Shown here: piece by piece, positions 27,198 to 35,515 of the stretch | How the letters are laid out: each line of letters starts with the position of its first letter | How positions within the stretch are numbered: position 1 is the first letter of the stretch | Origin: Anaerocolumna sp047777345 | Lineage (GTDB): Bacteria; Bacillota; Clostridia; Lachnospirales; Lachnospiraceae | Length of the DNA: 64,000 bases | Direction: 5' to 3' | NCBI GenBank assembly: GCA_047777345.1 | Contig: JBKEEJ010000001.1 | Location: 317,601-381,600 of the forward strand | Program-made: the position numbers and the translations under genes | The notes under the pieces: generated by a model | Databases searched by the model: none | Told to the model about the DNA's origin: nothing | What the model saw: only the letters and a program-made list of their open reading frames with translations

Positions 27198-28616
27198 TTA
27201 ATATGCATTTTTATTAATAAAACCTTTGAAAATAGTAAGAAATAAGATTTTAAAATCCAAACCCAATGACCAGTTTTCGATATAATATAAGTCGCATTCA
27301 ATTCTTTTACGAATGGAAGTATCACCACGGTAGCCTTTTATCTGTGCCCATCCGGTCATTCCGGGCTGAACCTGATGTTTAATCATGTATCTTGGTATTT
27401 CTTCTTTAAATTTTTCTACGAAATAAGGCCGCTCCGGACGTGGACCCACAAGACTCATGTCCCCTTTTAAAACATTAAAAAGCTGGGGCAGTTCGTCAAT
27501 GGAAGTTTTGCGGATTATTTTGCCGATTTTGGTTACCCTGGGATCATTAAAGGTTGTCCATGCTTTTTTCTCGCTGGCTTCGGGCTGAATCTCCATGGAG
27601 CGGAACTTATACATTTTAAATTCCTTATTATGCCGTCCTACCCGAACCTGGGTAAAGATTACGGGCCCCGGTGAAGTAGCCTTAATAATAATTGCCACCA
27701 CTATCATTGGAATGGCGAAAATAATCAGGGCAATGATACAGCCTACCAGATCAACCACCCGTTTAACAAAACGGTTGAACGTGTTGCTCAAAGGCACATT
27801 ACGGATATTAATTACCGGAAGGCCATCCAAATCTTCCGTATAGGGAACGGTCGGAAAAAAGTCCTGATAGTCCGGAATAAATTTTGTATGGACGCCGGAT
27901 TTTTCGCAAATTCCCACAATGCGGCCCAGTTTGGAGTATTCTTCGATACTCAGTGTAATTGCGATTTCATCAAGTTTATTCTGGGGAAGTATTTCAAGCA
28001 AGTCTTCAATGGTTCCGATTACCTTAATATTTTTATAGGCATATCCTGATTCCATGTTATCATCCAGAATACCATGGATATAATAACCCCACTGGGGATT
28101 GTCCAGTATTCTGTCAATATAGGCCTCTGCTGCCCGGCTGTACCCAACCAATAAAATATGTTTTAAGTTATAACCTTTTTTCCTGGCCGCTTTTAAGGAA
28201 TAGTATAAAATTGCCCGGAAGACAGAATCCAGGATAATATTATTCACAAAGAAGAGAGCAATTAAGAAACGGGAATAGTTAATTTCCTTAACTGCATACA
28301 AAAGGAAGGTAAAGTATAAGGTACCGAAAAAGTTGGCCTTTGTAACATTCCAGAGACTGTCCCGACTGCTTAAAATCCATTTTGGTGTGTATAAATTACA
28401 TAAATAATAAATAATCAAATAGCCCGGTACCAAAAAGGTTAAAATACTGGCGTATTGGTACAAAGAATAAAATCCTGCGTTGGGGTCCCACTTTATCAGG
28501 AACCGCAAAGGGCTGTAAAAACGCAAATAATAGGAAATGACATAAGATAATACCAATAAAAAGGCGTCAACAATAACATGGATTCGATTAAAGGTCTTTT
28601 GATTGTCGTTTATCAT
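27198..28616 (-). CDS. Polyprenyl-phosphate sugar phosphotransferase (WbaP/CpsE-type initiating enzyme)
   Basis: Starts polysaccharide assembly by moving a sugar-1-phosphate, often glucose or galactose, from a UDP-sugar onto undecaprenyl phosphate. The 473-residue chain has four or five N-terminal helices, a Rossmann-like CoA_binding_3 domain (about 140-250), then the catalytic Bac_transf region (about 280-473) with Q-V-R-V-G, F-K-M-Y-K-F-R-S-M, D-E-L-P-Q-L-F-N-V-L-K-G and S-L-V-G-P-R-P. Start: ATG 28616 has AGGAG close upstream; a GTG at 28655 would add 13 residues but has no ribosome site. It is followed by the LCP gene 93 bases away, likely one transcript. Confidence 0.94.
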   Translation of the reverse strand: MINDNQKTFNRIHVIVDAFLLVLSYVISYYLRFYSPLRFLIKWDPNAGFYSLYQYASILTFLVPGYLIIYYLCNLYTPKWILSSRDSLWNVTKANFFGTLYFTFLLYAVKEINYSRFLIALFFVNNIILDSVFRAILYYSLKAARKKGYNLKHILLVGYSRAAEAYIDRILDNPQWGYYIHGILDDNMESGYAYKNIKVIGTIEDLLEILPQNKLDEIAITLSIEEYSKLGRIVGICEKSGVHTKFIPDYQDFFPTVPYTEDLDGLPVINIRNVPLSNTFNRFVKRVVDLVGCIIALIIFAIPMIVVAIIIKATSPGPVIFTQVRVGRHNKEFKMYKFRSMEIQPEASEKKAWTTFNDPRVTKIGKIIRKTSIDELPQLFNVLKGDMSLVGPRPERPYFVEKFKEEIPRYMIKHQVQPGMTGWAQIKGYRGDTSIRKRIECDLYYIENWSLGLDFKILFLTIFKGFINKNAY

Positions 28617-28701
28617 AATCTCCTCACTCCGCTCTATGGCAAAAAACTTGTCCACCAGGCCTTATGGCGGTTTCAAAAAGGAATTGTTATCTTTACTAAA
28701 A

Positions 28702-28730
28702 GTATTACATAATTATTGTAATCCTGTAAA
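28702..28730 (-). promoter_or_regulatory. Predicted promoter of the priming transferase gene
   Basis: On the minus strand TTTACA (28730-28725), 17-base spacer, TAATAC (28707-28702), about 85 bases before ATG 28616. The rest of 28731-29095 is AT-rich with no ORF. Confidence 0.5.
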
Positions 28731-29095
28731 GTATTGTCTAAAAGCATCATTATTATAATACATGATTAGGTGCCATTCTACAATAAATAAATTCTTAATA
28801 TTTAAGGGAAGAATCTTAAGAATTAATGATTTTTCAAAGTAACATACAGATAAATGATCTCTGGATGGATAAAATTATATTTGAAAGATTTATTTGGACA
28901 TAAATATTTCGTGATTTATTCACATTCTATACACAAAGTACTGATAAAATAGAGACAAACATAAACTAAAACATGTTTAAAAAAATATCCGTATATTTGT
29001 TGTAACCAATCTCTTTTTAAAGTAAATTGTAATCTGTAAGTTTTAAGAATATTACAATTGCCCAAATTGTTTCGAATAAAGAAAGGAGTATAAAT

Positions 29096-29548
29096 ATGTC
29101 AGGCGACTTTTTAAACAACAATGAAAATCAACGAAATTCTATGGAACCGGATATTAACAATTCCGGTACAAATCATACAAATGCTTCGGACAGCAGTGAA
29201 AGCCAGGCTAACAGTAATCAGGGGAATGATAACCGGAAGGGTACTTCTTCTGCCTACAGTTTTTGGGCCGAACAGATTGCGGCCACTTCTCAAAACCAGT
29301 CAGGCTCCTATTATCAGAATGACCAGTATAATCATTATTATGACGGCGGCGGAAATTATAATGGAAACAATTCTTATAATAATAATTACAATAGTTACAA
29401 TAATTACAGTTCTGGTTATGGTACTCCGGAAGGGGGCAAAGGAAGAAAGAATTCCAAAGGAATCCGTTTCTTAAAAAAAGGCTGGAAAATTAGTTGCCAG
29501 TGCCGCCATATTTGGTTTGGTTGCCGGCGTATTTTTCGTAGGCTTTAA
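29096..29548 (+). pseudogene. HtrA-like protease, N-terminal part before a frameshift
   Basis: ATG 29096, after AAAGGAGTATAAAT, opens the true beginning of the htrA gene: a cytoplasmic segment of about 125 residues rich in Asn, Ser, Gly and Tyr (repeated Y-N-N/Y-N-S-Y-N-N), then a basic stretch leading to the membrane anchor. At the A7 tract (29473-29479) the frame shifts: reading on in frame gives K-G-W-K-I-S-C-Q and a stop at 29548, while dropping one A gives K-K-A-G-K-L-V-A-S-A-A-I-F-G-L-V-A-G, a good membrane helix that runs straight into the protease frame at 29517. The two ORFs are therefore one gene split by +1 base. Confidence 0.8.
29473..29479 (+). other. A7 homopolymer at the htrA frameshift point
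   Basis: Seven A residues between TT and GG. Six would keep the N-terminal region, the membrane helix and the protease in one frame. Possible explanations are a slipped mutation, phase variation, transcriptional slippage, or a base-calling error. Confidence 0.75.
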
Positions 29549-30719
29549 TGTGGTTTATCATAAGATTAATCCGGATGCACCGTCCTATTTCATTCAGTTT
29601 GACAGTGATAACAACCTGGCAGATGGCTTTCAGTTAAGTCTGGCATCTGACAGTGAGGACAGTTCCAGAATTGAAGCTACCAAAACCACAGATGGAAATG
29701 TTAAACAGGATACGGATATTTCGGACGTCATTGATGATACCATGCCATCCATTGTCCAAATCACCACCACTTATACCCAATCCTATAACTGGTTTGGCCA
29801 GCAGTTTGACCAGCAGAATGAAGGCGGCGGTTCCGGTATTATTGTCGGAAAAAATGAAAATGAGTTATTAATAGCTACCAATAACCACGTTGTGGAAGGA
29901 GCAGACCCCATTAAGGTAACATTTATTGATGGCACAGATGCCACTGCCATTATAAAAGGTACGGATGCCGTAGCGGATCTGGCTGTTATTTCAATTGATT
30001 TAAGTGATATTAAAAGTTCTACTTTATCCGAAATCAAAGTGGCAACTTTAGGTGATTCCGATTCCGTTAAGGTTGGAGAAATGGTTATTGCTATCGGAAA
30101 TGCCCTGGGTTATGGCCAATCTACCACAGTAGGATATATCAGTGCCAAAGACAGAGAAGTGAAAGTTGATGATAAGACCATGGTGTTGCTGCAAACCGAT
30201 GCAGCAATTAATCCGGGTAACAGCGGCGGCGCATTATTAAATTTAAAAGGTGAAGTAATTGGTATCAATACGGTAAAATATGCTTCCGATGAAGTAGAAG
30301 GTATGGGTTTTGCCATTCCGATTTCCAGAGCCACTCCTATCATTAACGAATTAATGAGCCGTGAAACACTGACCGATGATGAAAAAGGTTTTCTTGGTGT
30401 GGCTGTAAAAGATGTAACAGAAGATGTTGCGGAAGCTTTTAACTGGCCTGTGGGAGTATACGTATACGAAACTACGGAAGGTGGCAGTGCTCAAAAAGCT
30501 GGAATTTTAGCAGGTGATATTATCGTAAAGGTAAATGATACGGAAATTACATCTTCGACTCAGTTAAAGGAAAAGATATCATCTTACCGTGTGGGAACGG
30601 AAGTTACTATTACCGTTAAGAGAAACTCAGGCGGAGAATTTGTTGAAAAACAGTTTAAGGTTAAATTAGGAAAGAATCCGGAAAACACTGACAAAAATAC
30701 CGATTCTGGCAATAAATAA
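29517..30719 (+). CDS. HtrA/DegP-family serine protease with PDZ domain (frameshifted from its N-terminus)
   Basis: Surface quality-control protease that degrades misfolded exported proteins. The frame holds the rest of the membrane helix, a trypsin-like S1C domain (about 80-290) with His124 (T-N-N-H-V-V), Asp154 (V-A-D-L-A-V) and Ser236 (G-N-S-G-G-A), then a PDZ domain (about 295-390) with K-G-F-L-G-V-A-V and A-G-I-L-A-G-D-I-I. All catalytic residues are intact. The first GTG at 29517 has no good ribosome site, so translation probably depends on the upstream start at 29096 and correction of the A7 frameshift. A terminator follows and clpX is next, making a small protein-quality neighbourhood. 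Confidence 0.92.
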   Translation: MVAGVFFVGFNVVYHKINPDAPSYFIQFDSDNNLADGFQLSLASDSEDSSRIEATKTTDGNVKQDTDISDVIDDTMPSIVQITTTYTQSYNWFGQQFDQQNEGGGSGIIVGKNENELLIATNNHVVEGADPIKVTFIDGTDATAIIKGTDAVADLAVISIDLSDIKSSTLSEIKVATLGDSDSVKVGEMVIAIGNALGYGQSTTVGYISAKDREVKVDDKTMVLLQTDAAINPGNSGGALLNLKGEVIGINTVKYASDEVEGMGFAIPISRATPIINELMSRETLTDDEKGFLGVAVKDVTEDVAEAFNWPVGVYVYETTEGGSAQKAGILAGDIIVKVNDTEITSSTQLKEKISSYRVGTEVTITVKRNSGGEFVEKQFKVKLGKNPENTDKNTDSGNK

Positions 30720-30760
30720 TAAAATGAAGAAAATTTTCGGTAAACATGGGTTATCCCGTT

Positions 30761-30840
30761 GAAAAAATGTTGCAAAATGTATAAGCTGGTTTTATGGATA
30801 GGTACAATTCTTACAGCTTCATTTTGCAACATTTTCTTTT
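30761..30840 (+). terminator. Terminator with TGTTGCAAAA arms
   Basis: GAAAAAATGTTGCAAAATG pairs with CATTTTGCAACATTTTC (30820-30836), with an inner AAGCTG/CAGCTT pairing, then CTTTTATATTT. It ends htrA. Confidence 0.8.
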
Positions 30841-31096
30841 ATATTTACATTTTTAGTGAAATCTAATCTAAAATATGATAAAATATAACGTGGTAAAGTT
30901 TTGGAGCCAGTTTTTGATAAAAAGAACATTTTCCCGTCATTAAGGTAAAAAATTATAAGAATTTTATAAGAAAAGTAAAATTTTCGTCAAATTTCATTAT
31001 AATTGTTTAATAGAAATTTAAACCTTATCATATTGTGTACCAATCAGGTGTGAGATATAATGATTTAAAGCCTTTGGCTTAAAGGAGAGATAGTTT

Positions 31097-32569
31097 ATGA
31101 ATAATGATTTTAATGATAAAGACAATATAGATTTAAATAACAATAATCAGGCAAATAACAATCAATCGGGTAATAATACCGAAGATAAAGATAAGGACCA
31201 ATACGAACCGGTATGCTATATTTGCCGGAGACCTGAAAGCAAAGCCGGTAAGATGATTCGGATTCCCAATAACATATATATTTGTTCCGATTGTATGCAA
31301 AAGACTTTTGATACAATTAACAACGGAACTCCTTATTTAGAGATTATAGGATTTCCTCCCAATATGAATATGATGAATCTGAACCATGTTCATAATGATA
31401 TTCCCCAGAATCAGAAGCTAAAGAAAAAGAAACCTGCTGAGGATAGGGCAGAAGGAAAAGTTGCTTTAGATATCAAAAATATTCCGGCACCTCATATAAT
31501 CAAGGCACAATTGGATGAGTACGTAGTAGGACAGGAACATGCCAAAAAAGTAATATCTGTGGCAGTTTATAATCACTACAAAAGGATTGCTAACAATGCG
31601 GCGGACGATGATGTGGAAATTGAAAAATCCAATATGCTTATGATTGGGCCGACCGGAAGCGGAAAAACTTATCTGGTAAAAACCCTTGCCAAACTCCTTA
31701 ATGTTCCCTTGGCAATTACCGATGCCACATCTTTGACTGAAGCCGGCTATATCGGCGATGATGTGGAAAGCGTTGTATCCAAATTGCTGGCAGCTGCGGG
31801 CAATGATGTGGAAAAGGCAGAACGGGGAATTATTTTTATCGATGAAATTGATAAGATTGCCAAAAAGAAAAATATTAATAACCGGGACGTAAGTGGGGAA
31901 TCTGTTCAGCAAGGCTTGCTTAAACTTTTAGAAGGCAGCGAAATCGAAGTTCCGGTAGGTGCTACCAGCAAAAACGCAATGGTGCCCATGACCACCGTAA
32001 ATACGAAAAATATTCTTTTTATTTGCGGCGGCGCTTTTCCGGATCTGGAAAACATTATAAGGAAAAGGCTTACAAAACAGGCATCCATTGGTTTTACGGC
32101 GGATTTAAAAGACAAATATGACGATGATCCTAATATTTTGCAAAAAGTTACGGTAGAAGACTTAAGGGAATTTGGAATGATACCGGAATTTTTAGGACGT
32201 CTTCCTATTATATATACCCTGGAAGGCATGACAAAGGATATGCTTATAAAAGTGCTGAAAGAGCCTAAAAACGCAATTTTAAAGCAATATCAGAAGCTTC
32301 TTATGATGGATGAAGTTTTGCTGGAGTTTGATGACGGAGCTTTGGAGGCTATTGCGGAAAAGGCTTTGGAGAAAAAGACCGGAGCCAGGGCTCTTAGGGC
32401 AATTATCGAAGAGTTTATGCTGGATATTATGTATGAGATACCAAAAGATGACAATATCGGCAAAGTAGTAATTACCAGGGATTATATAGAAAACAAAGGT
32501 GTGCCTTATATAGAAATGAGAACCACTTCTCATAAGGTACCAGTTCTTCCTCTTGAACAGAAAAATTAA
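31097..32569 (+). CDS. clpX: ATP-dependent protease ATP-binding subunit ClpX (N-terminally extended)
   Basis: AAA+ unfoldase that feeds proteins to ClpP. Residues 1-36 are an added Asn/Asp-rich tail not present in standard ClpX. The zinc-binding domain follows with Cys40, Cys43, Cys63 and Cys66. The ATPase domain has Walker A G-P-T-G-S-G-K-T from residue 184, Walker B I-I-F-I-D-E-I-D, the pore loop G-Y-I-G-D-D-V-E (standard GYVGEDVE) and the I-G-F loop that docks on ClpP. Length 490 compares with about 420. RBS AAAGGAGAG precedes ATG. No clpP or tig is adjacent, unlike the usual tig-clpP-clpX order, so this may be a second, specialised ClpX. Confidence 0.95.
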   Translation: MNNDFNDKDNIDLNNNNQANNNQSGNNTEDKDKDQYEPVCYICRRPESKAGKMIRIPNNIYICSDCMQKTFDTINNGTPYLEIIGFPPNMNMMNLNHVHNDIPQNQKLKKKKPAEDRAEGKVALDIKNIPAPHIIKAQLDEYVVGQEHAKKVISVAVYNHYKRIANNAADDDVEIEKSNMLMIGPTGSGKTYLVKTLAKLLNVPLAITDATSLTEAGYIGDDVESVVSKLLAAAGNDVEKAERGIIFIDEIDKIAKKKNINNRDVSGESVQQGLLKLLEGSEIEVPVGATSKNAMVPMTTVNTKNILFICGGAFPDLENIIRKRLTKQASIGFTADLKDKYDDDPNILQKVTVEDLREFGMIPEFLGRLPIIYTLEGMTKDMLIKVLKEPKNAILKQYQKLLMMDEVLLEFDDGALEAIAEKALEKKTGARALRAIIEEFMLDIMYEIPKDDNIGKVVITRDYIENKGVPYIEMRTTSHKVPVLPLEQKN

Positions 32570-32678
32570 CTTTTTATCATTAAAAAATGTATTGACTCTG
32601 ACAGATTGTGCTTGTCTTGTCGAATATATTTTAATATACTTTGGCTTAGATGAATTAATTTTAATGGAGGAACATTGT

Positions 32679-33362
32679 ATGGAAGATAAGCATTTACCTG
32701 AGATTGACGGCAATCTTAGAAAGCATATGGTTCGCGTGCCTCAGGTAATTGAACAGGCCAGTGGCATTCGTATTTTTGGTAAGTTAATTAAATCTCTGGT
32801 TTTTACGACAGATGTGGCTATTATACGTAATTGCAATGCCAATGCAGTTATTGCGGTATATCCTTTCACACCGCAGCCCATTATAACCCATTCGATAATC
32901 AGTTGTTCCGATGTTCCGGTATTTTGTGGTGTAGGAGGAGGAACTACCACTGGACCCCGGGTGCTGAATTTGGCAGAGGATGCTGAATTTCAGGGAGCGG
33001 TAGGAGTAGTGCTAAATGCGCCTACTCCCAATGAAACCATTGAACTGTTAAAGCAAAAAATAGATATACCGGTAGTTATTACGGTTGTTTCAGATAAAAC
33101 GGACATTAAAAGCAGGATAGAGGCCGGAGCGGACATTATTAACGTGTCCGGCGCTTCCAAAACGGCGGAAATTGTAAGAAAGATCCGGTCTGAATATGCT
33201 AAAGTACCCATTATTGCAACAGGAGGCCCCAATGAGGAAACTATATTAAATACAATTGAGGCCGGTGCCAATGCCATTACCTATACTCCTCCTACCAACG
33301 GGGAGATATTTAAAGGCCTGATGAATAAATACCGCAGTGACGAAAATACATATAAATACTAG
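32679..33362 (+). CDS. TIM-barrel-like protein of unknown function (often named hydrolase)
   Basis: 227-residue soluble protein with alternating beta strands and helices and phosphate-binding-like endings: G-V-G-G-G-T-T-T-G-P near residue 87, V-V-I-T-V-V-S-D-K-T in the middle, then A-D-I-I-N-V-S-G-A-S and I-I-A-T-G-G-P-N. The pattern resembles (beta/alpha)8 phosphate-binding barrels related to ThiG, IMP dehydrogenase and nitronate monooxygenase, but no catalytic signature settles it. Start: ATG 32679 sits 8 bases after GGAGG; upstream ATGs at 32553 and 32664 overlap clpX or the ribosome site. It is 109 bases after clpX. Confidence 0.8.
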   Translation: MEDKHLPEIDGNLRKHMVRVPQVIEQASGIRIFGKLIKSLVFTTDVAIIRNCNANAVIAVYPFTPQPIITHSIISCSDVPVFCGVGGGTTTGPRVLNLAEDAEFQGAVGVVLNAPTPNETIELLKQKIDIPVVITVVSDKTDIKSRIEAGADIINVSGASKTAEIVRKIRSEYAKVPIIATGGPNEETILNTIEAGANAITYTPPTNGEIFKGLMNKYRSDENTYKY

Positions 33363-33406
33363 ACATAATGTAGATACCAGACATAATGTAAATACCAGAC
33401 ATAATG
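33361..33406 (+). repeat. 18-base tandem repeat, 2.6 copies
   Basis: AGACATAATGTAGATACC, AGACATAATGTAAATACC, AGACATAATG run head to tail from the stop codon of the preceding gene to 22 bases before the zinc-ribbon gene's leader. One substitution between full copies. Confidence 0.92.
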
Positions 33407-33440
33407 ATTTCATATATGTTAAAAGATAGTGAGGTTTGTT

Positions 33441-33686
33441 ATGTCCCTAATAAAAGATAAATTAAAAAAATTTATATTATTTAAAAAAGAAATGAAAACG
33501 GCAGATTCTATGACAGTTGTTTCCGTACCGGAACCGGCAAAAGATGCCGCCGGGGAAGAAGAATATGAAATTGTCGAGAAAGAAATATTGCCGGAAAAGA
33601 TGATATGCCCCGATTGCGGAGGGATTACTCTGGTAGGCCTTGAGTTTTGTGACAAATGCGGTGCGGAACTGATAAGCAATGACTAA
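33441..33686 (+). CDS. Small zinc-ribbon protein
   Basis: 81 residues: a basic N-terminus (K-D-K-L-K-K-F), an acidic middle, and a C-terminal zinc ribbon with C-P-D-C-G-G and C-D-K-C-G-A-E (four cysteines). Such domains usually bind zinc and act in protein or nucleic-acid contacts; no function can be assigned. ATG 33441 lies 8 bases from GTGAGG; a GTG at 33429 is part of that ribosome site. It lies 78 bases after the barrel-protein gene, across the 18-base repeats. Confidence 0.75.
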   Translation: MSLIKDKLKKFILFKKEMKTADSMTVVSVPEPAKDAAGEEEYEIVEKEILPEKMICPDCGGITLVGLEFCDKCGAELISND

Positions 33687-33903
33687 GTTTGTGCCAATGA
33701 ATATTATTAATTAAAATTGTTTGTATGTCACATACAAATGTCTTTTGCACGTGTATAAAACAGCAAAATGGACAAATCACAGTGGTTATTTGTAAGCAGA
33801 AAAGCAATAATTAATACGAAAAATAAGCATTTTAGTCGATTATTTTTGGAATTTATAGAAAAAGAAAAGTCAAGTATTCTTCGAATTACAGTAAATTTAG
33901 CAG

Positions 33904-33932
33904 TTGACAAAAACAAGCTGCGATAGTAATAT
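33904..33932 (+). promoter_or_regulatory. Strong SigA promoter upstream of livJ
   Basis: TTGACA (33904-33909), 17-base spacer, TAATAT (33927-33932), about 210 bases before the livJ ATG. Confidence 0.75.
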
Positions 33933-33945
33933 ATTATGCATAATA

Positions 33946-33978
33946 AAGGCGTTCAGCAATGCTTAATTTGAACGCCTT
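33946..33978 (+). promoter_or_regulatory. Stem-loop at the expected 5' end of the livJ transcript
   Basis: AAGGCGTTC (33946-33954) and GAACGCCTT (33970-33978), a perfect 9-bp stem with a 15-base loop, starting within about 10 bases of the predicted transcription start. It has a weak T-rich tail (TATTTTAT), so it may be a leader hairpin that stabilises the mRNA, or an attenuator. Confidence 0.6.
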
Positions 33979-34142
33979 ATTTTATATCTACATTTAAAAC
34001 CGGTAAATCATTTATTTCATAAAGAAGTAATTTTTTATTTTACCCTTTAACTTTAGTACATTAATATGTAATAGTGGAAAGCGGTAAAGTATTTAGGTTA
34101 CTATATGAAATAATAGATAATAAATTAAAGGGAGGAAATTTT

Positions 34143-35294
34143 ATGAAAAAAGCAGTAAAAAGAGTTTTAAGTGTTGGCCTTATTGGCGCGTTGGCTGTTG
34201 GAGCTTTGGCAGGCTGTGGCAAAAAAGATACGGCAAGCTCCAATGAATTTTTAATCGGTGGCCTCGGACCATTGACGGGATCGGCAGCTTCTTACGGTGT
34301 GTCTGTTAAGCAGGGTGCTGAAATCGCCATTGACGAAATAAATGAAGCTGGCGGTGTAAAAGTCGGAGACAAGACATTAACTTTAAAATTAGAGTTTGCC
34401 GATGATGAAGCTTCCGGAGATACTGCTATGGCAGCTTATAACAACCTTATGGATAAAGGTATACAGGCTTTGCTTGGAACCGTAACCAGCGGTGCTGGTC
34501 TTGCAATTGCAGAGAAGACAAGTGCGGATGGTATTTTTCAGATTACTCCCTCCGGTACGGCGAAGGATCTGACAGCCTATGACAACGCTTTCCGTTTGTG
34601 TTTTACTGATCCGGTACAAGGTGTGACTATGGCTGACTATGCGGTAAAGACTTTAGGTTTAACCAAGATTGCCGTTATTTATAATAACTCAGACGAATAC
34701 AGTACCGGTGTTATGCAGGCATTTGTGGATGAAGTTAAGAAACTTGGAGGAGAGATTGTTGACAGTGAAGCTTTTGCAGCTGATACGGTTGATTTTACTA
34801 CCCAGTTAACTTCCATTAAAGGAACCGATGCCCAGATTATTTTTGCTCCTGTTTACTATCAGGAAGCCGCTTATATTACTACCCAGGCATCAGAACTTGG
34901 CATTAACCTTCCTTTTATCGGTTCCGACGGATGGGATGGCGTACTTGCAAAAGTTGTTGATCCAAACGTACTGGAAGGCGCCGTATTCTTAAGTCCTTTC
35001 TTTGCAACAGATCCGGATCCTGCTATTCAGGCATTTACGAAAAAATATAAAGAAAAATATGATGCAGTTCCTGATCAGTTTGCAGCAGACGGATATGATT
35101 CTATTTATGTAATTAAGGCTGCTCTGGAAAAAGCCGGTTCTACAGAAAGTGCAGATTTAATAAAAGCTATGACAGAAATTGAAGTTAAGGGAATTACCGG
35201 TACTGTTACTTTTGATGCCAATGGTGAACCGAACAAAGATGTTAAGTTTGTTAAAATTGTAAACGGTGAGTACACCGCATTGGATCAGAAATAA
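34143..35294 (+). CDS. livJ: Branched-chain amino acid ABC transporter substrate-binding lipoprotein
   Basis: 383-residue lipoprotein that captures leucine, isoleucine or valine (or a related ligand) outside the membrane for LivHMGF. Signal peptide with lipobox L-A-G-C (Cys25), then a type I periplasmic-binding fold (Peripla_BP_6): G-G-L-G-P-L-T-G-S near the mature start, A-I-D-E-I-N-E-A-G-G-V and D-G-Y-D-S-I-Y-V-I near the end. ATG 34143 has AAGGGAGG 8 bases upstream; the earlier start at 34074 would destroy the signal peptide. First gene of a five-gene liv operon, separated from livH by about 220 bases of structured spacer. Confidence 0.96.
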   Translation: MKKAVKRVLSVGLIGALAVGALAGCGKKDTASSNEFLIGGLGPLTGSAASYGVSVKQGAEIAIDEINEAGGVKVGDKTLTLKLEFADDEASGDTAMAAYNNLMDKGIQALLGTVTSGAGLAIAEKTSADGIFQITPSGTAKDLTAYDNAFRLCFTDPVQGVTMADYAVKTLGLTKIAVIYNNSDEYSTGVMQAFVDEVKKLGGEIVDSEAFAADTVDFTTQLTSIKGTDAQIIFAPVYYQEAAYITTQASELGINLPFIGSDGWDGVLAKVVDPNVLEGAVFLSPFFATDPDPAIQAFTKKYKEKYDAVPDQFAADGYDSIYVIKAALEKAGSTESADLIKAMTEIEVKGITGTVTFDANGEPNKDVKFVKIVNGEYTALDQK

Positions 35295-35342
35295 CATTTT
35301 TAGTATTCTTTCAATGTATTAATCATATAATTGAAATTCATT

Positions 35343-35397
35343 AAGAACAAAAGGAAAAGCAGGACAGGTACAGGCTGTCACATATCCTTTTGTTCTT
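35343..35397 (+). promoter_or_regulatory. Intercistronic stem-loop after livJ
   Basis: AAGAACAAAAGGA (35343-35355) and TCCTTTTGTTCTT (35385-35397), a perfect 13-bp stem holding an inner GACAG/CTGTC hairpin. No T-run follows, so it is more likely a processing or stability element, or a partial terminator, than a full stop. Confidence 0.7.
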
Positions 35398-35430
35398 ATA
35401 ATTCTTATCAGTTTATTCTGGTACCTGAGC

Positions 35431-35480
35431 TTCTTCGCTTGGCGCAGAGCCCAGGGGTAGGTTCTGAGCTTAGCGAAGAA
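35431..35480 (+). promoter_or_regulatory. Second stem-loop in the livJ-livH spacer
   Basis: TTCTTCGCT (35431-35439) pairs with AGCGAAGAA (35472-35480); the loop may pair AGAGCCC with surrounding bases. It lies 35 bases before livH. Confidence 0.6.
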
Positions 35481-35515
35481 TCTTAGGGCCGATAAAGAGA
35501 AAGAGGTGAAACTTG

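Noticed and set aside
29473..29479. A AAA AAA as a programmed -1 frameshift heptamer in htrA
   Set aside because: The tract fits the slippery pattern, but a -1 slip leads to a stop within five codons; the protease frame needs a +1 (or -2) shift.
33361..33406. The 18-base repeats as a CRISPR array
   Set aside because: Units abut with no spacers and there are no cas genes.
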